Shown: in pieces, positions 51,001-53,850 of the stretch
How the letters are laid out: the number at the start of each line of letters is the position of its first letter
Numbering within the stretch: the first letter of the stretch is position 1
NCBI GenBank assembly: GCA_033239005.1
Contig: BSQZ01000073.1
Coordinates: 2,076,501 to 2,140,500 of the forward strand
Length of the DNA: 64,000 nucleotides
Source of the DNA: Lamellibrachia satsuma
Taxonomy: Eukaryota; Annelida; Polychaeta; Sabellida; Siboglinidae
Reading direction: 5' to 3'
The notes under the pieces: generated by a model
What the model was told of the DNA's origin: nothing
Databases searched by the model: none
Seen by the model: only the letters and a program-made list of their open reading frames with translations
Translations under genes and position numbers: made by a program

Positions 51001-51681
51001 TTCTTCAAGATGGCTGCCAAGACATAGTGATAAAAAAGTGTTGCAGATGGATTTACTTTTTACCTAGTATAGCCACACAAAAAAATGCAAATTTGCACAG
51101 AAGCCGAGACTTAGAACTGAAAGATTAATCGACCACATTAAACTAATCATTGTTGCTCAAAATTGAAAGAACTCATTAGATTATCAGTTAGCAAGAAATA
51201 GCAAACATGTCGAGTTTCCATTTCATCAGAGACAAATGTTTGTTCACTCATTCCTTGTAATTTACAATCAAGTTTTGTTTACATTTCCACATAGAAAGAA
51301 CTTGGTAAATATAAGATTTAGTTAGGATAAGATGGAAAACTTGTATTTTATTTTCATATGGCAGCGGTTGTCAGTATCTATTATCAATAAGAATTTGCAG
51401 TCCAGTATGTATTATGTATCATTTAATAATTTTTTTGCGATTTGTCCCCAACTCCATTTCACTATTTGTTAAATTCTCTCGCATGTTATTTACTTGCTTT
51501 CCATTCTCTCTCCATATTACCCTATTTTTAGTGATAAAACTATACTGTTGATTTTGTTTTCATAGTTTCCATGTAATTCTTTGCATTGTTTTCGTTTCAG
51601 GAGATGGAAATCTGCCAGAGTCTGCGATGTAAGCTTCGGGTGAAGACACTCAAATCATCAGCTTATGACAGATTAATGTAA
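2884..51681 (+). CDS. FBXO41: FBXO41-like F-box protein, complete, 17 coding exons
   Basis: Exons: 2884-3042, 8978-9394, 10148-10336, 10557-10720, 12934-13144, 15695-15805, 18828-18915, 28270-28932, 32207-32427, 37205-37259, 38007-38067, 39652-39750, 40335-40490, 41658-41803, 42194-42352, 45165-45274, 51601-51681. All introns are GT-AG and every junction keeps frame, giving 1,029 residues (vertebrate FBXO41 is somewhat shorter). Domain order matches FBXO41: C2H2-like finger (Cys23, Cys26, His41, His46), coiled coil (about 193-380), Gln/Ser-rich linker (about 447-667), F-box (about 693-735, core FCVFTYLDTMTLCRASRVSR), and a leucine-rich C-terminal half with strongly FBXO41-like blocks such as AVWALGAGCR, MIGRCWPQLR and TCTPVTPDALRHF. 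By family knowledge the F-box binds Skp1 in an SCF ubiquitin ligase and FBXO41 acts mainly in neurons. The start is supported by an in-frame TGA at 2863-2865. Introns are unusually rich in minisatellites and transposons. Confidence 0.93.
3692..4700. mobile_element. TTAA-flanked non-autonomous DNA element, copy 1
   Basis: The segment is flanked by TTAA at 3688-3691 and 4701-4704. It begins GGTGGCTGGGGCGGC and ends GCTACC. A second copy at 17773-18696 matches along its length and has a better preserved right end. The TTAA target suggests the piggyBac or Kolobok class; the termini alone do not decide which. No transposase reading frame is present. Confidence 0.7.
4886..5590. repeat. 52-bp minisatellite in FBXO41 intron 1
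   Basis: About 13.5 head-to-tail copies of a 52-bp unit containing GTCCGGGTCACTAGCATACG and CTGACACCTGTGTTTGCTGT. Copies differ by scattered single substitutions (GCTGTCC/GATGTCC, CGGGT/CTGGT). Non-coding. Confidence 0.95.
6186..8960. repeat. 63-bp minisatellite abutting FBXO41 exon 2
   Basis: About 44 copies of a 63-bp unit (GATTACACGCATGTATTTGA ... GAGCAATCTCGATTGATCGG ... GTGCCACATAAAT). The unit length is a multiple of three and lacks stops in several frames, so both strands show 750-900-codon open frames that are not genes. Variants are ordered: older mixed types at the left, a homogeneous GCAGTCTCG block, then a GCAATCTCG block, then a GATAGTACC block at the right. The array ends about 20 bases before the exon 2 acceptor. 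Confidence 0.97.
8978..9394 (+). CDS. FBXO41: FBXO41-like exon 2
   Basis: 139 codons, phase 0 at both ends (acceptor TATTTAAG, donor CAG|GTAT). It begins VKRSEEGQ and contains a leucine-rich helical stretch (LNMLSKESELLVAELRLQKQ), then a low-complexity Ser/Thr/His segment. This N-terminal linker is poorly conserved in the family, so the identification rests on frame continuity with exons 1 and 3. Confidence 0.8.
9399..10143. mobile_element. hAT-like MITE that makes up FBXO41 intron 2
   Basis: The left end CAGGGCTGGGTTCAGTTGTA and the right end (reverse complement CATAGTTGGGGTCAATTACA) match the termini of the 140-bp element at 40158-40297. It is flanked by a decayed 8-bp duplication, GCAGGTAT (9391-9398) and TCAGATAC (10144-10151). 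The interior has been expanded by a 37-bp minisatellite. The intron is 9395-10147, so nearly all of it is this element. Confidence 0.65.
9597..10035. repeat. 37-bp minisatellite in FBXO41 intron 2
   Basis: About 12 copies of a 37-bp unit containing ATGTAGCTGTACTCAACATG and TGAACTATTATAAATCA. It lies inside the hAT-like MITE that forms this intron. The first copies (ACCAATGTA, ACTTGTACT) are the most divergent. Confidence 0.95.
10148..10336 (+). CDS. FBXO41: FBXO41-like exon 3: coiled coil
   Basis: 63 codons, phase 0 at both ends. It is strongly heptad-like and charged (KQKDSEIEKQEIEKQVLTDD, then LYRVQTELDALRSRAADAVE), agreeing with the central coiled coil of vertebrate FBXO41. Confidence 0.85.
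10557..10720 (+). CDS. FBXO41: FBXO41-like exon 4: coiled coil
   Basis: Starts in phase 0 after TCTCTAG and ends in phase 2 at GA|GTAAGT. It reads IETIRENLERATLDKRTVQQ and continues as a Gln/Glu-rich helix. Another AG four bases downstream would break the frame, which decides this start. Confidence 0.85.
10770..11952. repeat. about 31-bp minisatellite in FBXO41 intron 4
   Basis: Roughly 38 copies of a 31-bp unit, GGTTTTACATCAAGTCACAG followed by GGTTGATCTCA. Variants (TTATACGTCAAATC, ACATGGTTGAT) recur in blocks, indicating amplification of multi-unit segments. Each unit carries AG|GT pairs that resemble both donors and acceptors. Confidence 0.95.
12298..12624. repeat. 25-bp minisatellite in FBXO41 intron 4
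   Basis: 13 nearly perfect copies of a 25-bp unit (TATTTATGTCTCACTGCCAC then AGTGG). Only two substitutions are visible, so the array is young. The peptide-like reading frames over it are artefacts of the repeat. Confidence 0.96.
12934..13144 (+). CDS. FBXO41: FBXO41-like exon 5: end of coiled coil
   Basis: Enters in phase 2 after TTTGGCAG and leaves in phase 0 at AGA|GTGAGT. It encodes LTVFLKSSAEKETFAREKLQ followed by EMLNGLLTQKESLEMNLIAM, resembling the vertebrate FBXO41 segment with LKETAAREASAKLRLQQFIE. Confidence 0.88.
13203..14735. repeat. 14/28-bp TCAGTGGAC minisatellite in FBXO41 intron 5
   Basis: A basic 13-15-base unit (TCAGTGGACTGTG / TCAGTGGACAATGTA), about 100 or more copies, organised into changing higher-order patterns: a TCCATGGAC variant on the left, ATCAATGATCTGT dimers in the middle (13810-14200), and GTGGGCAAT variants on the right. 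It starts about 60 bases after the exon 5 donor. Confidence 0.95.
14975..15515. repeat. 26-bp minisatellite with higher-order structure
   Basis: About 21 copies of a 26-bp unit (TGATGTGTGGCCGTTCCACT then AAAACA) in intron 5. The order of subtypes (CCG, CTG, CCA, and an ATATG variant) is repeated in its right half as blocks of six units, about 156 bp. Confidence 0.95.
15695..15805 (+). CDS. FBXO41: FBXO41-like exon 6
   Basis: 37 codons, phase 0 at both ends (acceptor TCTACAG, donor ACG|GTCAGT). Pro/Ser/Gly-rich linker (LPNPVTVSCGPEVPWLPSSP). A minisatellite starts immediately after the donor. Confidence 0.8.
15812..16600. repeat. 25-bp CA-rich minisatellite next to exon 6 donor
   Basis: A degenerate first part built on CAAACACCTCCACA (15812-16100), then about 20 regular copies of a 25-bp unit (TTCACACAAACACCTCACAA then ACAGC). 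Two copies lack one or two bases, so no frame is kept. A small stray copy of the degenerate unit sits at about 19237-19263. Confidence 0.95.
16742..17706. repeat. 44-bp minisatellite in FBXO41 intron 6
   Basis: About 22 copies of a 44-bp unit (TTGATTATTGTTGCTCTCCT then CTGAAGTCCTGGGTTAAGCT). Subtypes (CTGCCA/CTGGCA, CTCCT/CTCCA) recur in runs. Confidence 0.95.
17773..18696. mobile_element. TTAA-flanked non-autonomous DNA element, copy 2
   Basis: Matches copy 1 (3692-4700) over its length and ends at TTAA (18697-18700). The right terminus reads GCAACCCCAACTACC, the inverted equivalent (11 of 15 positions) of copy 1's left terminus GGTGGCTGGGGCGGC. The pair therefore defines about 15-bp terminal inverted repeats. 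The left flank has decayed to TTCA. Confidence 0.72.
18828..18915 (+). CDS. FBXO41: FBXO41-like exon 7
   Basis: 88 bases, phase 0 in (CTGTAG) and phase 1 out (TCAG|GTAAGC). Reads VAPQVSNDMGSIQHDSVETM then PGFQWKATS. Frame fits exon 8 directly, and also fits an optional pair of exons at 22-23 kb. Confidence 0.75.
19098..20460. repeat. (TCCA)n microsatellite tract split by a MITE
   Basis: Imperfect TCCA/TCCATC repeats at 19098-19300 and again at 20311-20460, on both sides of the pogo-like element 19302-20308. The left part also contains a short patch of the 16 kb minisatellite sequence (about 19237-19263). Confidence 0.85.
19302..20308. mobile_element. pogo/Tigger-like MITE, copy 1
   Basis: The left end CAGTCACGCCTCGTTATAAC and the reverse complement of the right end, CAGTCGTGCCTCGTTATAAC, are near-perfect inverted repeats, flanked by TA on both sides. 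This is the terminal signature of pogo/Tigger-type Tc1-mariner MITEs. It is 1,007 bp with no transposase. An inverted second copy lies at 42859-43526. Confidence 0.85.
20473..21690 (+). mobile_element. relic of a transposon encoding a P2X7-like Cys cluster
   Basis: Begins TTAAAGGGGAACTGAAGC and contains a broken reading frame: 20937-21203 (MDASLVTVSPDLLLAISGLL ...), an in-frame stop, then TCGNCVPMSEHVYVESSCC at about 21220-21290. The CGNC...CC pattern resembles the Cys-rich C-terminal domain of P2X7-like proteins that many marine invertebrate transposon families carry. The right boundary is unclear. A relative in the opposite orientation lies near 27.6-28.2 kb. Confidence 0.5.
22065..22135 (+). 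CDS. candidate optional FBXO41 exon 7a
   Basis: Reads SVMSILNRIELMESLAMEID followed by LTQ to a strong donor (CAG|GTGAGT) and would join exon 7 in phase 1. The in-frame acceptor (GGGAAG) is poor. The strong acceptor 46 bases upstream (TTTCAG, 22017-22018) would instead bring a TGA at 22093-22095. It is therefore either an optional coding exon or a truncating exon. Low certainty. Confidence 0.35.
22580..23045. repeat. degenerate tandem repeat in intron 7
   Basis: Irregular copies of a roughly 55-60-base motif around ACAGTAAATGTACACCAATC and TACACTACTTGTTCTGAC. Much more diverged than other arrays here, so probably older. Confidence 0.7.
23250..23298 (+). CDS. candidate optional FBXO41 exon 7b
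   Basis: After a good acceptor (TTTCTCATAG) the phase-0 frame reads VSELLESPSVMSLLSH, which joins candidate exon 7a in frame and echoes its SVMSIL motif. It would end in phase 1 at CATA|GTGTGC, matching the phase needed by exon 8, but this donor is weak. Confidence 0.35.
24349..26517. mobile_element. hAT-like element with intact 8-bp target duplication
   Basis: The left end CAGGCATGTGGTCAATT and right end (reverse complement CAGGCATGGGGTCAATT) agree at 16 of 17 positions. The element is flanked on both sides by the same 8 bases, ATATACTT (24341-24348 and 26518-26525). An 8-bp duplication with CAG termini is the hAT signature. GGAATTG-rich subterminal repeats are present at both ends. No transposase frame survives, so it is non-autonomous or decayed. 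A second inverted-repeat element appears nested inside. Confidence 0.85.
25095..26112. mobile_element. possible nested element with GGACAT..GCCCC inverted ends
   Basis: Inside the hAT-like element, CCCCCGGACATCTGCCCC (about 25096) faces GGGGCAAATGTCCGG (about 26080-26095) in inverted orientation, with further GGGGCAAATG-type copies at 26020-26110. I could not define a target duplication. Confidence 0.4.
26530..27500. other. intron 7 sequence without recognised feature
   Basis: AT-rich sequence with a run of C at about 27042-27057. No coding exon, RNA gene or clear repeat was recognised. Confidence 0.5.
27580..28226 (-). mobile_element. relic of a P2X7-like Cys-cluster transposon, inverted
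   Basis: The minus strand starts TTAAAGGGATTG at 28226, has a segment with GAGTGGTTTGAGT shared with the 20.5 kb relic, and then a frame with RICSGKGGCKCGNCRV (27674-27892), again a CKCGNC cluster. It lies just upstream of FBXO41 exon 8 in antisense orientation. It shares layout with, but is diverged from, the 20473-21690 relic. Confidence 0.45.
28270..28932 (+). CDS. FBXO41: FBXO41-like exon 8: Gln/Ser-rich linker
   Basis: 663 bases, phase 1 in (TTTCTAG) and phase 1 out (AAG|GTAATC). It contains repeated RDH/SRDH motifs, a poly-Gln-like segment (LQQQVLCLEQQQQQLL), an acidic patch (DDDDSE), a Ser-rich run (SVDSSSSVSSS) and basic residues near the end. Disordered linkers rich in Ser, Pro and His occupy the same position in vertebrate FBXO41. 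Confidence 0.85.
29090..30945 (-). mobile_element. CR1-like LINE, truncated and decayed (copy L2)
   Basis: The minus strand carries the same 3' UTR as L1 and L3 (about 29100-29190), then broken ORF2 pieces: RT C-terminal region (29343-29852), RT core (30075-30269, with LDFQKTFDKVQH; 30359-30607, with SPGVDGIPPKL and NYRPVSLTS). Frameshifts, stops and a (TA)n expansion interrupt it. The 5' truncation is near 30945 in the endonuclease-RT linker. Confidence 0.9.
29933..30006. repeat. (TA)n microsatellite inside LINE RT region
   Basis: About 36 TA dinucleotides within copy L2. The same position in copy L4 has a short ATATATAT run (about 46780-46790) and L3 has none, so the tract expanded from a seed inside the element. 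Confidence 0.97.
30946..32206. other. intron 8 sequence without recognised gene
   Basis: No exon, RNA gene or tandem array was recognised. A moderately GC-containing stretch at about 31370-31520 has short frames on both strands without family resemblance. Confidence 0.5.
32207..32427 (+). CDS. FBXO41: FBXO41-like exon 9: F-box
   Basis: Phase 1 in (TTGTAG) and phase 0 out (CAG|GTTGTT). It encodes a basic region then RDVIFCVFTYLDTMTLCRAS, RVSRLWRDMSHHPRLWRSV. This aligns directly to the F-box of vertebrate FBXO41 (LFCIFTYLDTRTL...), including the buried Leu/Val positions and the WR..HP..W pattern expected for Skp1 binding. Confidence 0.95.
33013..34896 (-). CDS. LINE ORF2, reverse transcriptase part (L3)
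   Basis: 627 codons containing the RT core: SPGVDGIPPKLL, NYRPVSLTS, SQHGFLKARSCLTN, YLDFQKAFDKVPH, SGVPQGSVLGP, and the catalytic FADDTKLF. The C-terminal region has the YKAIVRPHLEYCIQAWRPY and LERIQRRATKMIPEL motifs typical of CR1/jockey-like elements. It is separated from the endonuclease by a one-base frame change at 34896, where the TAA of the upstream frame overlaps this frame's ATG. Confidence 0.93.
   Translation of the reverse strand: MLKQTMWRVYRHTRKEEDYAKYKEALNAATTEIRQSKRSYEQKLACNIKNDSKSFYAYVRSKQNVQDKVGPLEDSAGNIISQGFLMAEDLNGYFSSVFTKEDISSLPVADAKFQGAKSEYLGPLVVTPELVAKKIKAMKDNKSPGVDGIPPKLLMETVDQISIPLARVFNLSLKEGVVPFEWKEANIIPLFKKGSRNKSENYRPVSLTSVICKLLERLIKDHMVDFLVKHKLLNSSQHGFLKARSCLTNMICFLEEITKWIDVGSPVDIIYLDFQKAFDKVPHQRLLLKLKAHGIGDSITDWIEQWLTDRRQRVVVDGEVSNWKSVLSGVPQGSVLGPILFLIYINGLDDSITSNVLKFADDTKLFRKVNTDGDKQHLQNDLDRLVKWSEKWQMLFNFGKCKCLHTGHGNLNVNYKMGDTVLGTTVKEKDLGVTISADMKVSEQCGIAASKGNQILGLIRRNITYKGKKLIIPLYKAIVRPHLEYCIQAWRPYRKKDIDTLERIQRRATKMIPELRDLSYEECLKKCGLTTLETRRLRGDQIEVFKILNGYENIDRNMFFSLKKDSRTRGHEVKLLKDQCRLDIRKHSFSQRTINEWNKLSTDCVTASSVNMFKNKVDTYIRRAGYK
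34896..35900 (-). pseudogene. LINE ORF2, endonuclease part (L3)
   Basis: An apurinic endonuclease-like domain with CLNARSIVNKKNEL, the ITESW catalytic Glu, IMGDFNHG, and a terminal SDHNQIHFDI motif. The frame is open from 35900 but has no in-frame ATG before the domain (only a GTG at 35882), and it overlaps the end of ORF1. It ends at a stop overlapping the RT frame, so the natural ORF2 is split here. Confidence 0.88.
35885..37016 (-). pseudogene. LINE ORF1 with SGNH-esterase motifs, frameshifted (L3)
   Basis: The first part (37016-36225) has a CxxC...CRGC module, a Glu-rich coiled coil, long Gly/Lys/Glu repeats (ETGGKEKGVG-like), then VFVGDSIVRKTD and HVGTNN, the Ser and Asn blocks of SGNH hydrolases. 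The second part (36145-35885) carries DGLHLSGKG, the Asp/His block. Two frameshifts between 36145 and 36225 separate them. Esterase-bearing ORF1 is known in CR1-like elements. Confidence 0.85.
37205..37259 (+). CDS. FBXO41: FBXO41-like exon 10
   Basis: 55 bases, phase 0 in (TTTTCAG) and phase 1 out (GAAG|GTAAAC). Reads HINSISRWCTELRSLTLEG, matching the vertebrate WCTQAHSLTL segment at the start of the leucine-rich domain. Confidence 0.92.
37545..37582 (+). mobile_element. short fragment of the LINE 3' UTR, + orientation
   Basis: GCCAATGGCTTCCTTGTCCA followed by CTTGCCATCT is the inverse of the conserved 3' UTR core of L1-L4. Flanking LINE sequence is absent, so it may be a very short truncated insertion or part of a SINE that borrows this tail. 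Confidence 0.6.
38007..38067 (+). CDS. FBXO41: FBXO41-like exon 11
   Basis: 61 bases, phase 1 in (TTCCCAG) and phase 2 out (CG|GTGAGT). Reads LRPRARRPGEMDEEYTANIR, matching the basic LKPRQRGKK...EEYA segment of vertebrate FBXO41. Confidence 0.9.
38170..39008. repeat. 44-bp minisatellite in FBXO41 intron 11
   Basis: About 19 copies of a 44-bp unit (ACTTATTAGTGTTTGCTTTA then CACTTCTGGCAGGCCCTGAA). Every copy has a pyrimidine-rich stretch followed by GGCAG|G, which looks like a 3' splice site. Confidence 0.95.
39283..39666. repeat. 76-bp minisatellite containing the exon 12 splice acceptor
   Basis: Five acceptors (last G at 39347, 39423, 39499, 39575 and 39651) are spaced exactly 76 bases. Each unit holds TTGTTTCTACAG plus about 17 bases of the exon (GGGAAGTCTAGAGCCAG) and then GTACTTATTTATACAG. 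The last copy runs into true exon 12, which differs at one base (GAGGCAG). The copies are practically identical. Confidence 0.97.
39652..39750 (+). CDS. FBXO41: FBXO41-like exon 12
   Basis: 99 bases, phase 2 in and out. Reads GSLEAGLEALFSAAGHSLLS, LKVVNCDSVITAR, matching the vertebrate GCLEAGLESLLKAAGGNLL...ILTDR segment. Its first 17 bases are repeated upstream in the intronic array. Confidence 0.94.
40158..40297. mobile_element. 140-bp hAT-like MITE
   Basis: Ends CAGGTTGAGTTCAGTTGTAA and (reverse complement) CAGGGTTGGATTCAGTTACA, flanked by AACATTGC (40150-40157) and AACATCGC (40298-40305), an 8-bp duplication with one change. Same family as the element forming intron 2 (9399-10143). Confidence 0.85.
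40335..40490 (+). CDS. FBXO41: FBXO41-like exon 13
   Basis: 156 bases, phase 2 in (TGCACAG) and out (CAT|GTTAGT). Encodes CMWLVSCQCCHLERVAYTSK and EAVWALGAGCRRIMTFIIPP. The VWALGAGCR block is close to vertebrate FBXO41 (IWALGAGCREI). Confidence 0.95.
40866..41540. repeat. 45-bp minisatellite in FBXO41 intron 13
   Basis: About 14 copies of a 45-bp unit (TCAGTTACTGTCAGTCCACT then TAGCCTCCCTATCTCACCAC). Both edges carry a shared non-unit segment, CCTACAGTACACATGGCAAG (40953 and 41524). Confidence 0.94.
41658..41803 (+). CDS. FBXO41: FBXO41-like exon 14
   Basis: 146 bases, phase 2 in (GACTACAG) and phase 1 out (GTTG|GTAGGT). Contains LLMIGRCWPQLRVLCAGGAD and VSVKGLVAVG, aligned with vertebrate LQMIGRCWPHLRALGVGGAG. 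Confidence 0.95.
42194..42352 (+). CDS. FBXO41: FBXO41-like exon 15
   Basis: 159 bases, phase 1 in (CATCACAG) and out (AGTG|GTCAGT). Encodes CRHLEVLELCGVVEVNRRTA and LEALDLTCTPVTPDALRHFS, closely matching the last leucine-rich repeats of FBXO41 (LVLTATPVTPKALLHFNS). Confidence 0.95.
42859..43526. mobile_element. pogo/Tigger-like MITE, copy 2 (inverted)
   Basis: Flanked by TA (42857-42858 and 43527-43528), starting CAGTCGTGCCCC and ending GCTCGACTG. The interior matches copy 1 (19302-20308) in reverse complement, for example the blocks at 43100-43200 and 43360-43500. The left terminal repeat has been expanded into a 30-bp minisatellite. Confidence 0.82.
42867..42990. repeat. 30-bp minisatellite inside a MITE terminal repeat
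   Basis: Four perfect copies of a 30-bp unit (CCCCATTATTACGCGCCCTG then TTGTTACACG). It is derived from the element's own terminal inverted repeat. Confidence 0.95.
44113..44990. repeat. 71-bp minisatellite in FBXO41 intron 15
   Basis: About 12 copies of a 71-bp unit (TGTCAATCACAGTCAGGCCG, CCCCACGTGTTCCAGGCCAT, TGACTGTGTTCCACACGTGA, TGTCACACAGC). Each unit has CACGTG (E-box-like) and CACGTGATGTCA segments. Copies at the right end are the most diverged. Confidence 0.95.
45165..45274 (+). CDS. FBXO41: FBXO41-like exon 16
   Basis: 110 bases, phase 1 in (TTGCCAG) and phase 0 out (AAG|GTTCGT). Reads CCERLRTITVTVDLSDHSSH ... MLEALK, equivalent to vertebrate CRNLKSIVVQIGI...LQALRR. Confidence 0.88.
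45957..47226 (-). mobile_element. CR1-like LINE, 5'-truncated (copy L4)
   Basis: Starts with the tandem-ended LINE 3' UTR (45957-46050), then RT pieces in shifted frames (46052-46579; 46646-46843 with FADDTKVF; 46847-47257 with LDFQKTFDKVPH and SQHGFLKARSCLTN). 5'-truncated near 47226, where the transposon arm resumes with CCAAGATGGCC. It therefore sits inside the left arm of the long-inverted-repeat transposon. Confidence 0.9.
47860..48265. repeat. 15-bp minisatellite (AACACAGAATGARCM)
   Basis: About 25 imperfect copies of AACACAGAATGAGCA / AACACAGAATGAACC, inside the degenerate transposon. Reading frames across it are artefacts. Confidence 0.92.
48305..49147. repeat. 30-bp minisatellite
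   Basis: About 28 copies of a 30-bp unit (GGGGTGGCAGCAGTGCACAC then ACTCACGCAT). Its multiple-of-three length gives long open frames on both strands. Confidence 0.96.
49355..49850. repeat. 27-bp minisatellite
   Basis: About 18 copies of a 27-bp unit (CCAGGACACCACCCTACCAC then AAGTGTG), again inside the transposon protein relic. Confidence 0.96.
49866..49985. repeat. 24-bp repeat of five copies
   Basis: Five copies of GAGGAGCCTGGTAATGAGGT plus GAAT/GAGT, in frame with the following transposon-protein piece (NEEPGNEV). Confidence 0.95.
51601..51681 (+). CDS. FBXO41: FBXO41-like exon 17, C terminus and stop
   Basis: Phase 0 in (TTTCGTTTCAG). 26 codons then TAA at 51679-51681. Reads CQSLRCKLRVKTLKSS, comparable to the vertebrate C-terminal SKILHIKVEGGC strand. 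Confidence 0.85.
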   Translation, partial: EMEICQSLRCKLRVKTLKSSAYDRLM

Positions 51682-52719
51682 TATGTTGTTTTACCAAAAT
51701 ATTGTATAATATTATTTACTTTAAACGGCCTATACATTTGTGAAATAGATACTTCCCTTCCGAAAAATATATATAACCCCCGGAAGGCCAATTATTTAAT
51801 ATTGACCCCTTGGTAGAGGGCAGCACATTTTGTGCACATGTTGCATTTGTTTTCCAATTGTTCTCACAAGATTTAACAGACTTATTATTATTCCTGGACG
51901 TAGACAAACACATTTTATGTTCAAATAAGTTGTCTATAATTTGTTACGAAAACCTGTTTGTTAAATTTTTTTTTTTTTTACTGATGTTGACAATCTTTGC
52001 AGAAGTGATGTTTTTTCAGACATGCGAATACGTACAATGACATAAATAATACAATGTTTATGCACGACCGTTTTCTAAAGGCTCGAATCAACGTGTGCCT
52101 TGAGCAACAATACTTCTGATCTTCATGGAGTTTGCATCTTTATTTTGCTAGCGTTTCATCTTTTTGTAGTGGAAGAACCTGGCAAATTGGATTTAGAAAC
52201 CGCAGACAATATATTGGTGTTGAGCTTGCTAGGTCTTGCGCAAAGTAACATTGTCAAATATCTGCAAATTTTCTTTCTGTTGCACTGTCAGAACCTAGAA
52301 ATTGTGCATTGCATAATACCTGGTACGCTGTAAGTCAATCAAAAACTAAACCCACATAAATAATGAAATATCTTCTATTTATTTACCACCGCACTAGAAT
52401 AATAGCACATTGACACAAGTCAGTAGGTAGGGGCTTGCTGTAACAAATCAAGAGAGTTCTTGTATGTTTTTACCTTTATCTCATAACTTACAAGATGTGA
52501 TTTGTTTGTTTGCCTTCCATTGGGTGGTAGCTTTGGTGGCTTTTTAAATGAAGACACAGAAAAAGATGTCTGCATCTGTTTCTTCAGTCAAATACATTCA
52601 TCACACACCAATTGCTGTTATTTTTTTCATCTTTTATTAAACTCAAACATACATTATTCATCAATTGGAAGATCTAGTATTTCTGAGCCATCATCTACAT
52701 GATTCCAAAGTAACAGAGA

Positions 52720-52850
52720 ATCGCTGAGTGACGTGACACGGCCAATCACCGAGTGACGTGATACGGCGAACATGATCCAATCACCGAGTGACGCGACATG
52801 CCAAATTACAAAGTGACGCAACACGGCCATCGCTGAATGACGTGACAAGG
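52720..52850. repeat. degenerate about 25-bp repeat with TGACGTGA motifs
   Basis: Five or so copies around CGCTGAGTGACGTGACACGG and CACCGAGTGACGTGATACGG, the last ones diverged. TGACGTGA resembles a CRE/ATF binding site. Regulatory function is only a possibility. Confidence 0.7.
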
Positions 52851-53354
52851 TGAACAGTCAATATTTCACACACTGTAAAACACCAATTTTTTTGCGAATG
52901 CAATTTCATTTTGCGCAATAGCGTTTCACTATAATTTGTTTCCAAGAATTGTGTGCATTTTATTTTACAATATGTGCAACAGAAATAATATTAGCTACAA
53001 GGTGAATTTTAAAACCGGGTCACGAACATCCTGTTCGCAAGAATCTGGTGTTTTACAGCACAAAACTGATTACGAGAAAAACAGCACTTACATAAATCAG
53101 CAAGTATTTCTTAACACAACAATCTCACCACCAGACCAATGCTGATGTTGAGACTGCATACAAAGTACTGCCAATCACACTATTACAATTCAACAACTAT
53201 TGTGTATTTGAGCCATTTGTGAACATAAATGCTGCAACTAGTCTACAAAATGGACAGCCGTTCCTTGCAATACTGTTGCCACCTTCAGTTTAAGAATGCT
53301 GTGGAACACCACACGTATGCTGCGAGTGTATTCATTCCTTCTGCATGAACTTCT

Positions 53355-53850
53355 TCATAGAACCGCTGCAACGACCACCAGAGACTGCTGATGTTGTGTC
53401 TGCCTGGCCAGACGTACATTAGTACATAGAACCGCTGCAACGACCACCAGAGACTGCTGATGTTGTGTCTGCCTGGCCAGATATGTACATTAGTACATAG
53501 AACCGCTGCAACGACCACCAGAGACTGCTGATGTTGTGTCTGCCCGGCCAGACATGTACATTAGTACATAGAACCGCTGCAACGACCACCAGAGACTGCT
53601 GATGTAGTGTCTGCCTGGCCAGACATGTACATTAGTACATAGAACCGCTGCAACGACCACCAGAGACTGCTGATGTAGTGTCTGCCCGGCCAGATACGTA
53701 TATTAGTACATAGAACCGCTGCAACGACCACCAGAGACTGCTGATGTAGTGTCTGCCCGGCCAGATACGTACATTAGTACATAGAACCGCTGCAACGACC
53801 ATCAGAGACTGCTGATGTTGTGTCTGCCTGGCCAGATATGTACATTAGCT
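53355..53850. repeat. about 70-bp minisatellite
   Basis: Seven copies of a 69-71-bp unit (AGAACCGCTGCAACGACCAC, CAGAGACTGCTGATGTTGTG, TCTGCCTGGCCAGATATGTA, CATTAGTACAT) in the intergenic region. Confidence 0.95.

Larger units (their letters stand above)
45340..51108. mobile_element. degenerate DNA transposon with long inverted arms
   Basis: The left arm (about 45340-45965, continuing at 47227-47340 after a LINE insertion) and the right arm (51108 back to about 50640) are inverted relatives: shared blocks include AATCCATCTGCA, TTGGCAGCCATCTTGAA, TTTTGGTGGCTAGACC and TTTCAAGATGGCC. The left arm is itself duplicated (45340-45690 and 45690-45965). Between the arms lie broken pieces of a + strand protein gene and three minisatellites. 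Exact termini and target duplication were not resolved. Confidence 0.75.

Noticed and set aside
53285..53518. Minus-strand frame with VVAAVLCTNVHIWPG repeats
   Set aside because: Lies in the 71-bp intergenic minisatellite and has no family resemblance.
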